Of a DNA stretch of 60,000 nt, positions 13,478 through 25,200 are shown in pieces. Under the pieces are notes generated by a model. It made no database searches. It was given only the letters and a program-made list of their open reading frames with translations, and had not been told where the DNA came from. The stretch covers positions 20,537,651 through 20,597,650 of the forward strand of contig NC_135563.1 in NCBI RefSeq assembly GCF_964340395.1. Reading direction: 5' to 3'. The position numbers and the translations under genes were made by a program. The stretch is from Glandiceps talaboti (taxonomy: Eukaryota > Hemichordata > Enteropneusta > Spengelidae). Position 1 is the stretch's first letter. Each line of letters begins with the position of its first letter.

Positions 13478-13989
13478 TGACTAAGCATATATCATTTTTG
13501 CTATCATGACAGTTGTGTGGAACTATGACTCTGTCAAGTCAATGTAGATGTAACTGTGGATATAGTCACCATGTAACAAGAATCATTGTTTTTGTTTCTG
13601 TCAATTCCTGTATATTTTATGTAGTAGTCGAATTTAGCATATGCATACAAATTAGTGTCTGTATGTCTGTAAGGACTGCCATTAGCATAAAAGTTCAAAT
13701 CCAGGTAGGGGTATTTTATCCTAAAATGGGGGGTTGATATCTATGAACTCCCCCCTTACGAAGATGCTGCCCTCAATTTAGACACATTTTGTCAATTTGG
13801 TTTAATTCAAACCAGGGTTGTCTTGTTTTCATGGAATTGATTTCAGAAATATAAAGTTGTGCAAAAAAATGGCCCAAACAGTGTATGTCACTCCCTACCC
13901 CCCATTTGTTAAGTTGTTGATAATCATTGTTCAAACATACAAACAGAAAATTAGCTGTGAAATTGGTTTTTCTGCTGGCTAGCCTTGTA
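13478..13989. other. Intergenic, nothing recognisable
   Basis: AT-rich spacer. Open frames at 13513-13737 and 13773-14051 lack conserved features. Confidence 0.5.
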
Positions 13990-14275
13990 TTTTCATCATT
14001 AGGGGGCAGTATTTGTTTGAAAGGTGTACTGTAAGTCATAAAGCCATCCATGTATTTCCATCTCCAGAAGGCAGCATTTAATATTATATTACCATGTGAA
14101 AGGTCTAATGCAAGTCATGATGCTTGCAAGCAATTGTCTTTTATTTCCAACACTAGAGGGCAGTATTTATTTGAAAGGTCTACTGCAAGTCTTGAAGCTG
14201 GCTAGCAATTGCTTTGTATTTCTAACACTAGAGGGCAGTATTTATTTGAAAGGGCTACTGTAAGTCATGAAGCAG
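13990..14275. repeat. Degenerate tandem repeat (65-89 bp units) with CTCF-like motifs
   Basis: Four units share GGCAGTATTTATTTGAAAGG, then a CTACTGYAAGTC-like block. Each opens with a CTCF-core-like 14-mer: TCATTAGGGGGCAG (13996), TCTCCAGAAGGCAG (14061), ACACTAGAGGGCAG (14150 and 14225). Unit spacing is 65, 89 and 75 bases. Confidence 0.85.
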
Positions 14276-14614
14276 ATTTCAATATTCTTGGTGTAATTTA
14301 TAGTATAGACTATTGGTCTTCTATTGATAGTTTAGTGTCTGTTTGTCTGAGTGAGTGTCTGTGTCTGAGTGTCTGTCTAGTTCAATATTTAGCCATGTGT
14401 GCAATATTAAACTAAGTATTTGATAAAGAGTTTTAATTCCAATTGATAAATTTAGAGCAGTAAGTATTTAAATCACCAAAAATGATTTAAATAATGGGGA
14501 AAACAAACAAAAAGTGTTGTATCAAGAAATCTTTAATGAGTAATGTACCTGTCATTGGTTTAGAAGTTCTAAAGAATTGTATCATCATTTGGAGACAAAA
14601 ACTTAAAGGTGATT
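14276..14614. other. Intergenic, nothing recognisable
   Basis: A short GTCTGTCTGAGTGAG stretch near 14340; otherwise AT-rich spacer. Confidence 0.5.
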
Positions 14615-14859
14615 CAAAATGCTCACATTCACTATTGGTATTTTGCTAGACGACATGTTTGTGAAATGTATTCTGGTGGTCCCATGGTCTAGGTGGGACC
14701 GGAAATACCTGAAAACTCTCGAAGTAAAACCAAAGGGAACTGACTGAAAAAAGGTCATTTTAAGGTGTTTACAGACGCCTTTTTAAAAGTTTTAAAACCA
14801 GAATGCGTTTCACAAACATGTCGTCTAGCAAATTACCGATAGTGAATGTGAGCATTTTG
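14615..14859. mobile_element. 245-bp MITE with 63-bp terminal inverted repeats
   Basis: Left arm 14615-14677 begins CAAAATGCTCACATTCACTA; right arm 14797-14859 is its near-perfect inverse (TAGTGAATGTGAGCATTTTG), including GACGACATGTTTGTGAAA. The 119-bp core holds a small hairpin GGTCCCA..TGGGACC. No coding. No certain target duplication. Confidence 0.93.
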
Positions 14860-15311
14860 TCTCTTACTATTTTCAGCACTACATGTATTGTGTGTTTTGT
14901 TCATCAAGGTCAGAACTTATGGTGCCAGCTCCAAACTGTGTAACTTTAATGAGAACACAGTGTAATTTTAAAGACGCTATCAAATATTTACTCAATATTT
15001 ACAGGGTATGTCACGATTTATCACTTTTACCATGTTGAAAACATTTAGCAGTCAAAATCCTGAGAAAATTTAGGACATCATGGAATGATATGATAATGAT
15101 AGATCTCCAAACAAAACAAGTGGGGGAAAACTTTTTGTGTGCTTCGTTTCCATGAGCTAAGCTGTGAAAGTGAAGTTTGTAAATGAGACACAAGTATATA
15201 AAATACACTGTACGTCACATTGTATGCCATAAATTGAAGACTTTATTGACCTGTTAAAGTTTATGTACAATGACTAAGGGGAGACGAGATAATATTACCG
15301 CAACGTTTATG

Positions 15312-15670
15312 TTTAAAGTGGCCATATGGATGAGAATTTGGTATTTATTTTGTATTTTTAATTGATAAACAACTTCACTATGTTTTTCTACTTAAAAAAA
15401 GCAATGTGAAATAACATATACCAAGTCCTTGTTTGTAACTCAATAAATTGCAAAACATTAAAAAAAATGTGTAAAAGGTTTGTTATTGTAGTACTTACAA
15501 AAACAAACTTTTTACACTTTTTGCATCTTTTTTCAATTTATTGAGTTACAAACAAGGACTTGATATTCACATTGTTTCTTCAAGTTCAAGTAGAAAAACA
15601 TAGTAAAGTTGTTTTATAAATTAAAATTCCAAAATAAATACCAAATTCTAAGCCATGTGGCTACTTTAAA
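15312..15670. mobile_element. 359-bp foldback MITE
   Basis: Almost the whole segment is one palindrome: TTTAAAGTGGCCATATGG at the left pairs with CCATGTGGCTACTTTAAA at the right, and the inner arms pair through AACTCAATAAATTG / CAATTTATTGAGTT around a loop near 15,490. Arms are about 160 bases. Non-coding. Confidence 0.93.
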
Positions 15671-16784
15671 GTGATTTCTTCAATGTTAAGAGTTTTTCAT
15701 TTGTCAGAATGACAAATTAAGATCAACATGGAACCCCAACAAGGGATACAGAATAACACAACATCCCTGTAATATATTTCTGATGATGCTGATGAGCTGT
15801 GGGCATAACGTTGGGATTATTCTCAGTCATATTTGACTCTGAAAAGCAAAACTTTTATGTTCACCATAAAAATTCACATGTATGCAGAGTCCAAAAACAG
15901 TCATTCTCATATCAAGCAACAGCTGGTGAAATGGTGAAAATGAATCCAGCCAAACAGGATTTAACAGGGTAGGACTTTCCCTTTTTACCCAAATTTCCTG
16001 AAGCGTTATGAATTAATTAGTCTACGTCCTATCCGGATGCATTGTTACCAGTTTGCCCTCAAAGCCATAAGGGAAAGCATGGATTCGACAACTCCATGTA
16101 GGTGCCATGTAAATGGACTGCTTAACAATAGTTGGCGTGGCAACAAAAGACCCTCTTGATTCTGCCTCATTTAAATGCAAACATGTCCCGAAACTGTCCT
16201 GACTTAGGACATCTTAAAATGCATGACAAATCTCACGTAACCTTAGGCAACAAAAATTTTGTAAAAAGTGAGAACAGTTGCAAGCATTTTACTCCTTGTA
16301 TTTTTCCATGTCAGTTGTGAACCGATATCTGACAAAGAACTTAGCAATAGCTTTTGTGAATGAATACAACATGTATATTTAATAATATACATACATTTTT
16401 TATGATTTGAAATTCACTTCTAAACATTAATTTCCAGACCAAACTTTCTTCTCAAAATGCATATTATATTCACATAAATAGTTTTAGAAGACATGATGGG
16501 ATATGTAACCTAAAATATTAGTTGGCAAAAATTTAGACATGTGAGTTAAATGAAAAAGTATGTTGTATTTTTCCCCTACATCAACAATGGACATGTTTTA
16601 TCAGAGGCCTACATGTGATTATAACCACTGTTTTACTTTAGATGTTACATATTATGAACTTCAATGATAATTTGAGTTATCATACACTTGAGTTACTTTC
16701 ATGTGATTTACTTATAGTTAATTATAAATTAATTATTGAATTAATTGTACAATGTAGCGATTTGATAACTTGATATTGTAACAG
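15671..16784. other. Intergenic, no feature seen
   Basis: AT-rich; a 62-codon frame at 16132-16320 has no conserved features. Nothing else stands out. Confidence 0.5.
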
Positions 16785-16916
16785 TTACTTCAGCACATGA
16801 ACAGCAGCCATGTGGAATTGTTATCCATCTCTCTGGACATGCTATACTACAGCACCAAACGTCTCAGAACAGCCAGTCACAAGCAGCAATGGTGAACTGC
16901 TGCACTACCAGTACAG
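16785..16916 (+). other. Exon-like segment, candidate upstream LZTS exon
   Basis: A 132-bp island with an acceptor-like TTGTAACAG before it and CAG|GTTGTT after it, less AT-rich than its surroundings. One frame is open throughout and, if spliced to 21897, joins at matching phase: its last G completes GAT and the frame continues into the MATC and MGSVSS starts. That would place another in-frame ATG (16890) upstream. The donor is weak at +3 to +6 and I recognise no homology, so this may be 5' UTR or chance. Confidence 0.3.
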
Positions 16917-19900
16917 GTTGTTTTGAAGAGATTGTTTCCTTTTATAGATATGTGGTTAGAGTCATGACAACATGAGTTCAGAGTTCAAAGTTTATATAAA
17001 TATGTGGGTAATGTAAAGTATCACAAGTTCAGAGTTTATCTAAACTAGTGATGAGTATGTAAACTTTGATTCCTATAAAGTCAATGTATTATCAGTCAGT
17101 TTATTAATAGCAAGTTAATGTCTATCAGTCAGAAAACATCATGTAACATTTCAGTGAAAATATATCAACTAAAGTTCCCTTTTTTGTTACTAATGAAAGA
17201 ATGTTGGGTGAATTATTTAATAAAACTAGAAGATAAGACATAGTAAATGTGTAGAACTGTTCATGTTATTCTGTGTCAGCACTAGTCTGGTTGCCAACTG
17301 TGGTCTAACCACATGTAAATGAAGGTATAAATTGCAATGATACTGTATAGGAACTAGACTAGGTATAAATCGTAACGATACTGTGTAAGAACTAGACTAT
17401 GTCAGCTTTGATATGTCATAATGACAGGATTTGAAATAACATTATTGCCCCATTTTATATGAGTTTAGTAAAGATTTCTTTTGCCAAACATGTTTGCAAT
17501 CATTCAGTTTCACAGTTTAAAGAATGTGGAACATCCACCCAAAGAAGTGTTATTATCTGTTAACGCCCTGTTAGTGTTCCAACGAAATAAAACTTGTGTA
17601 GTTATTTGTCAGTTATAGAAGTCTTGTAAATAGATGCTTGTAAAGTCTGATAATACAGACATTCCTGCTGCTTTCATGTGATCAGGTACCAAATACAGCA
17701 TATGTGCACTTTATGTACATAGACTATAGAATCAAATACAGCATATGTGCACTTTATGTACGTAGACCATAGAATTAATGTATTGAAATTTATCAATGGG
17801 GATTACAAACCGGAATTCTAAATGTTAAACGATATAGATGTACAAATTTAACATGTTAATGTCAAGGTTGAGTAGACACACTATTTTGGAAATGCCAAAT
17901 TCAGTCCGTGGAAATGAATTTGGGAGGACAAGGTGACATGTATAGTATAGTCTTTTGAATTCCAAAATGATAAAAATCTGGTAAAAAGCAGTGATAATGT
18001 TCACTCACTTAGGGGGTTCTTGAGATCAAAGGTAACCTGGCTACAACTGTGTGGAGGTGTATCATTCACATCAGTGGTTATTGATGAAGCAACACACGTA
18101 CCGTACACAGTTGCACACACCAACGTACCATCAGGCGTTTGTATAGTAAGCTGCAAATGTTGTAAAGTTTCGTCAGGATATTCCAAAATTGACGTTTTTC
18201 CTTTCCAATTACATAAACTACTTCAGTCAAGATGTGGTCTGTATGCAAGGTATGTTTAGATGTTATTCTGTGTTGTTGAGCAATTTGGGAATGAAAACAC
18301 AATCTTAGCATACTTCAGTGTCAGCTTCTTTCTTCTGTGAACTTTTCCTTTCAATGAACGGGTCATGCCTGGCAGGATATGTTAACCCTGTGAAATTTCA
18401 ATGACTTCTTTACGTAAGGTTTGACTTCATGGCATTCTTTGAACAACACAACTCAAACGATGGCTTCGGATTTGTAGCTTTAGGTTGATCACTTGAACCA
18501 GTTTCTGTTTATATCGCAGAATAATTTCAACATAGAACTACCGATACTGCATGGGTTGCATTGTGAAAAAGAATTCTTAGTCACATTTCCAGACAAAAAA
18601 AAATAGCGATACCACACAGAAAGGGCACAGGTGTAATTCTTGAAGTCTTTTTCAGTATGCTCTGTCATTGTATACAGGGTGTAGTGGAGTTGTTATCTTT
18701 TACTGCGCTTTATGTCCACTATGGTGTCTATTTTGTGGCCGGGATATGAGCTATTTGTGGTCTATGACCAGACAGTAACAATGTATTTGTCCACAATGAG
18801 AATTGAAGACATCATAAAAAAACATCAGCAGACTCATTAGACACGACCACATACATTCAGTAGGCGTTGACCGCAACAACATATTATCATATCAATGTCA
18901 AATCTTCAGTGTCAACCTACAGTTGAATTCAACAAGACAAAATTAATTTGACGGCTACAGTATCCTAGGAGAGAAGGGTGCAATGTAATGATAATTGCGT
19001 GTTGAGTTATTATTCCCTTTTGACAGGGATTATCAGAACCAATCTACAGCAGCTTTAAAAATGAATGCATTCATGAAAAGAAGTTTTCTTGTATTGCTTT
19101 AAGCTGATTGTAACTGATCAGTATGCGCAATCATTTCTACGAATATGCTGAGAAATCAAATATGTACAAATGTTCACACTGAGTTGATGTTTGTATAGAT
19201 GTTATTCCTTGCTCTATAGCAATGGCAAGAAGTGATCCACTTAAGAAAGGTGATGAGGTGTCAAAAATAAAAATGAATGAAAAATTTAAGGGTTGAAAGA
19301 TAAGTCACGCTGATGATCATGGCAACATGAATTTGTAGTAGGAATGTAGCTGTACAAATGGATGTCACTACAGTAATTTATGTTCCGGACAGCAATTAAA
19401 TAATTGAATTTGTGATTACCATGAGTGGCCAACATTTCAATTAAATCCAGAAATTGTAAGATGTTAAAAAAACAGAGTGGAAATAACCAGTATTGCTTGA
19501 TTTAATTTAATGGGTACGTGCTACAACAGCATTGTATGGTAAAACCAAATTATGACTCATCTGTCGGATTTGCAGTGTAAGTTTAGTTTATGAGTAGAAT
19601 ATACTGGTCTACTGAGAACAATTGACATGGAAAAGGAACTCTATTGTTGCACAGCAGTTGAAGACCTGAGGGAAATTATAGTCTGTACACTCTGTCTTGT
19701 TAGCATGACTGACTTTGTCACTTTCTACATTATCTGTACTGTCATACCTGATGCTGCGTTAGGGTCAGAGCAACACTCAGGTTTTGTATCCCCAAGTCCT
19801 TACTTTCCAAGGTGTTATTTCAGAGACTCTAGAGGTCGGTTTGGAACAAGCTTGAAGACTGAGACCACCTCATAATAACAAAAACAAATGAAATAGTAGT

Positions 19901-21896
19901 AACTTTCTCTCTCCTGAACTGTGTTCCACTCTATAGAAATCAGCTTTGTCTCAACTGAACTTATTGGTCAATGTTAAGTGATCGGCAATACCTGATATAC
20001 CACAAAACGCATGGTTAGGAAAAGTGAGAAGCACACAAAGGGTAGAATGTGAAAAGAGTTGAAATGGAGCGTGATGTGAGCTATGGAGTTGTGATGTGTT
20101 TTGTTAGTTGGCCATGTTAAAAACATGATACTGGAGTTGAGTGAATGGTAGAAAAAATACAGACAGATTTATCACTGTTGTGTCTTTAGCGAGATCTTAC
20201 TAAAAGAAAAATTCTGTGTTGTCTTTGTATATAGTATGCAAGTGCCCCACTTTCCACATGACAGACATCGTATGCAGAATTTAGACATACACGCCTAAGG
20301 CAGTGCCATTGTCAAAATTCAGTAATTAGCAGTAAATAATTGTGAACCCAAATGGACGGTTGCAGTAATTGCCTTCTGTAACTACCATTTCTAAAAACTC
20401 AATGGTATAAGCACGTTTCTGGAGGCAATTGTCATCAAAACAATCTTTAGGCTGTTACTCGCGGAAAGTGCAATCTGTTCCAAAAAAACTCTGCATCATC
20501 ATGAGTACAAAATTCTGGGTATATAGACTTTGCCTTCTATAATGTAACAGCAACAGTACCAAGTCTGATAAAAAATTGTGACATTTACACAGAAATTTTG
20601 ACTCATGACAAAATTGACTTTATTGCGTTATTTGCAAGTATTATACTAGTATACATCAACAAAGCCAACTTATTTTTTTTAAAAAGCAAACTATTTTCAA
20701 AGGTTGTAACATTGAAGTGATGTAAGATATATTGTAAAGACCTTTGACAGACTGCACAGTAGCACTTTATCACCCCAATGTGTGAATGAATTACTGATTT
20801 ACTGGCAAAACTATTGTACACCATTGCCAGAAGGTCGGACGTTAACATTATGACCCTGTTGTTTAAGTTTTGTAAATATGTGGGTTTTCTATACCCTGAA
20901 GAAGCATCACCCATGTGTAACTGTGTTGTTTACCACCATAAAATTCCAACTATTGTTTTCTGCTAAATGTTATTTCTTTTGTATGAAATCTTTATCATTT
21001 TTGTTGAAAATTTGATATTTTTGTGAAAAGTTTTCAAAAAACACCTTTTGTGGTTTATTGAAAGTCTTGTAGTGGAATTGTAAAACAAATGTTTAAAAAA
21101 ATGCCAGTTTGTTAGAGGCAGACAGAAGGTAAAATCTAGGCTGAGGTCCTCAGTTATTCTACCATGGCCTCCAGCAAAACTGGTTTGACAGGATAAAACT
21201 TGCATAGATTCCCATACCAACTTGTATCATAAATTTAGAGGGATCTATACCTCTACCCCCTTCCCTACCCCAAGGTTCCCAAACTTTAGCACAAAAACAT
21301 GTCACTTGAACTCTTTACGTACTTACTAAAAGTGCATCAGTTTGATTCATGTGTACTTTTAGACTTATTATGATTGACATAGGTTTGTAAGATTTCAAAC
21401 ATAAAATGGTGTAGATTTATGCAATTGAGATTGAAAAATGAGAAAAAAAGGAGAAATGAAAAATACCAATGTTTGTTGAAATAGTGGTATATTATTTAAC
21501 TAGTGGAACCTAAGTGTTAATGAAGTAGTTTCAAATCACTTTAGTAAGATAACGTAAAAAATAATGGTAACAAACTAAGCTTTCTAAATACTTTGAAATC
21601 TGACATGCTGACTGTATCTACTTTGTGAACACATGTGATTTTACAAGTTACAGGCTGTGTGATTGAGTGTGTAAGTATGTATGTTAAAGTTAATAGCCAA
21701 TCATTGTATTTACTGTAACACCAATCGCAATCATATTGTCTCAATATCCTACAAATCAAATAAACCAGCTCTGTTGGGTTTCTTACAGTGAGAGTAAAAA
21801 TAAAGTGTAGACTGAGATTTGATATCAAATCACAAAATTTGAGCTGAAATATGTATTTTATGAATAATAGTTTCTATTTCCTGTTGTTATTTACAG
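16917..21896. other. Probable 5' flank or intron of LZTS; two small duplications
   Basis: GGTATAAATYGYAAYGATAC occurs twice at 17323-17400 (38-base step). CAAATACAGCATATGTGCAC is duplicated at about 17690 and 17733. Short frames at 18001-18311 and 19627-19875 have no splice or domain support. If 16785-16916 is a real exon this is its intron; otherwise the promoter may lie in here, but I see no clear core promoter. Confidence 0.45.
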
Positions 21897-22207
21897 ATAA
21901 ATGCCCCACATTATATTCACCCTGCCACCACTGTGAGTGCTTGGTTACCATGGCAACATGTAGCAATAGAGGACTCAATGAGGCCACATTTATAAATGGT
22001 TACAGCAGAGCACCTTATGAGTCACCTTTATCAAGCACTATGGGAAGTGTGAGTAGTTTACTAAATGATAGTGGATACCGTGGTGGTGTTGGCGGCCATC
22101 ACTACCATAACGATACAATCAACAGATCAGAAAAAGATGGACATGTATACGAAGATTTGGAGGTTGGACCACCACCAATAACTCCTGTCAGTGGAAAGTT
22201 AGAAAGA
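21897..22207 (+). CDS. LZTS: LZTS exon 1 in window (5' part possibly UTR)
   Basis: A TTTACAG acceptor ends at 21896 and a GTGAGT donor starts at 22208. The frame is open throughout. It contains two in-frame ATGs: 21950 in a good context (ACCATGG) and 22040, which begins the family hallmark MGSVSSLL. From 22040 the exon encodes 56 residues ending PITPVSGKLER at phase 0. An acceptor at its 5' side means at least one more upstream exon exists. Human LZTS2, as I recall, also has about 25 residues ahead of MGSVSS, so the longer start is plausible. Confidence 0.88.
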
Positions 22208-25200
22208 GTGAGTACTATCTGTTCATCTCATATTACTACCACACTATTTCACTATAATTCCGAAGTATAACTCTGAGGCATAGAGGACAGGTTTAACCAT
22301 CGTCAAACTTTTGTCTTGAAATCATTTTATCTTGTCAACATTGATCAATTTGTATGTCAATAAGAAAACAGGTACAGTTTAAAAGTTTGGGGTCTTGAAT
22401 TTTGAAAAAAAAAGTTCCAATTTCCTTTTGAAAACTACTGAGTAGTTGCGGCCATGGCTAACGTTATAAACATGGAATGGTTGAACATTGCAGATTCAGG
22501 AGTATGGAGCACATGAATATTCATGAGTTGCCTTGTGTTGTGTTGCCTAGTACATTTACATAATTTCCACACTTGACTTGATTCAGCATTTGTTGATACT
22601 CATGAATGGATGGCCAATAATTTTCACTTTGTATTTCCAGCAATCACATGTAATGTAAGTGATGTAAAATCATAAAATGACTTTCTAGTACCCAAAGTTT
22701 GTAAAAAAAAATGCCTTTATTTTGTGGAGTGGCATTGCCCTTTAATTTACACTTGAAATTTACACATTTAGTCTTTCTTCTATAAAATAATACACAATAA
22801 AGATACCAATATACCCTTCAATCATTTGATGAACATTTTATTTCAAGTCTTATAAAAACAAAAGAAGCCAAACAAGTGAAAACAGCTCACACCTCATCAC
22901 AAGGCAAATTTCAATTTTATCATTTTGACATGCTCAGTGTCTGTGCCAGAAAACCCCATTTTATCTGAGACTGTGCCAGAAACCTCCATTTTATCCGAGA
23001 CTGTGCCAGACAACTCCATTTTATAAGGGACTGTGCCAGACAACTCCATTTTATCTGAGACTGTGCCAAACAACATTTTCTCCGAGACTGTGCCAAACAA
23101 CCCTATTTTATCCGAGACTGTGCCAGACAACCCTATTTTGTCAGGGACTGTGCCAGACAACCCTATTTTATCAGGGACTGTGCCAGACAACCCCATTTTA
23201 TCAGGGACTGTGCCAGACAACCCCATTTTATCAGGGACTGTGCCAGACAACCCAATTTTATCCAAGACTGCCAGACAACCCTATTTTATCAGGGACTGTG
23301 CCAGACAACCCCATTTTATCCGAGACTGTGCCAGACAAGCCTATTTTATCAGGGACTGTGCCAGACAACCCCATTTTATCCGAGACTGTGCCAGACAAGC
23401 CTATTTTATCCGAGACTGTGCCAGACAAGCCTATTTTATCCGAGACTGTGCCAGACAACCCTATTTTATCAGGGACTGTGCCAGACACATAAACAATATT
23501 GTTTTATCACTTTCAACTTTATGTCTGATAGATTGATGACAATCACTGGACAAGTCATGCAAATAAAATGTTATTAACTACATGATATATTAATTCTCTA
23601 ATATCTATCGTATTTTATTATATCATAAATTAAACACTAATTAATGAAATGTCTTCAAATATTCGTCTTTTCTCAGTTTTATGATTTAAAGTATTATGAA
23701 GGTTCAAGAATGTATCATTTATCATTTGACAATGATGAATTCTATCTATTATTTTAGTGAATTCAGATGTGAATTTTCGTTTTACCCTAATTAGTTTTTT
23801 TTAATGATTGTCATTAATAGTGATAACTGATGAGTTTTTTACAATGGATGTCATTAGTAATAACTGCAGTACTGGTGATTTATACCTACCTAGGGACCTG
23901 TACACTGGCTAACTTTGTGAATTTTAGTCATTTCATTACAATCGAAGGCTATCAGCAAAAATATAGAGAATACAAAACCAGTTTACAGTTGTCACTTTGA
24001 GTCAGACAATGAGAACGATGGAAACTTTTTTTTTCAAGACTATAGAATGAAGTCTTCAGAATGAAGGAAAATATTGGTTATTTCAGTACAAGCATAATTT
24101 ATGAAAAAATTAGAGAGGCAAATGGTGACTACACAGGACAATGATATATAGATATGTATTGTCATAACATAGAGTGACCAGTGTGTATATTGTTTGTTCA
24201 AACGTGTTCAACTTGGCTTGTGAGTATAATGAATGAAAATAAGACCTGCAAGTCCATGAACTTACTTTCTGAACTTGTGAACTTATTTCCATCAATCCAA
24301 TCGACTGTATAGCAACAGCTTTTAACTTTGTGATAAAACCTACACACTGGCTAGTTTGTAACACTGGAAGAACACGTCATGTTTGGTCTTTATATGAATA
24401 TTTATTTTAGATGTGATGTGTACAAAATAACACTTATGAAAATATTAATACATTTCTCGACATTATTTCAAGTTCTGAATTTGTTTTCGGCACCAATGAA
24501 ATACAAAATCGTAAATTTTTAGAAATAATATGTTTTCCTCATCAACTCGGCCTCATACAAGTTATGTACCCTATATTGCTGTGAATGAGTTTTACAGACC
24601 TTGGTCCTACAACATAGAACTCACACACTGTCTCAAGGCCAGTTGGACAGTGTTGTCATAGTAACCTGGTGCTGCAACATCCATGTTTGGACTGTAAAAG
24701 ATAATTCTAAACTAAACCCAGACATCATTTATCTCAATACTTCCAATTATGTGTAGATAGTGTCAAACTTGTGTAATTTTAAATAACCAATTTCATCTTG
24801 CCATCAGCTAAAATAAGGCTGTTACTTAAAGCGGAGTCATTGTAAGATATGAATTAGATGGTGTAAACTGAGTCACTGGTAGATCTCACTGCCAATTTCC
24901 TGTTAATTATGATTTCATTAATTCCACAATAGAAAGTTTGCCAATTAAAATATTGAATAGTTCATTAAAAAAACTAAAGGGATGTTTGAACAAGATGTAC
25001 AAGTATAGTTACAGTATATTGTACTAGAGATACTAATGTTTCAGAATATGGTGGTATCCACGTAATATTATAAAACTTATACAGTAACATGAGGCTTTCG
25101 GTCTTGCCCAGTCTCCCCAGAATCATCTCTCAAAAGATAATATTTCGAAGGCAAATATTAAAGTAAACTCTAACCATTTTCACAATGCATTAATTTTTAA

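Noticed and set aside
18001-18311. Protein-like frames on both strands (minus strand EYPDETLQHLQLTIQTPDG)
   Set aside because: No splice framing, no partner exons and no recognised family; possibly an old element remnant but not supportable.
22897-23536. Periodic 10-residue repeat proteins on both strands
   Set aside because: The 30-bp minisatellite explains them; frame is broken by 27- and 28-base units and the array lies within an LZTS intron.
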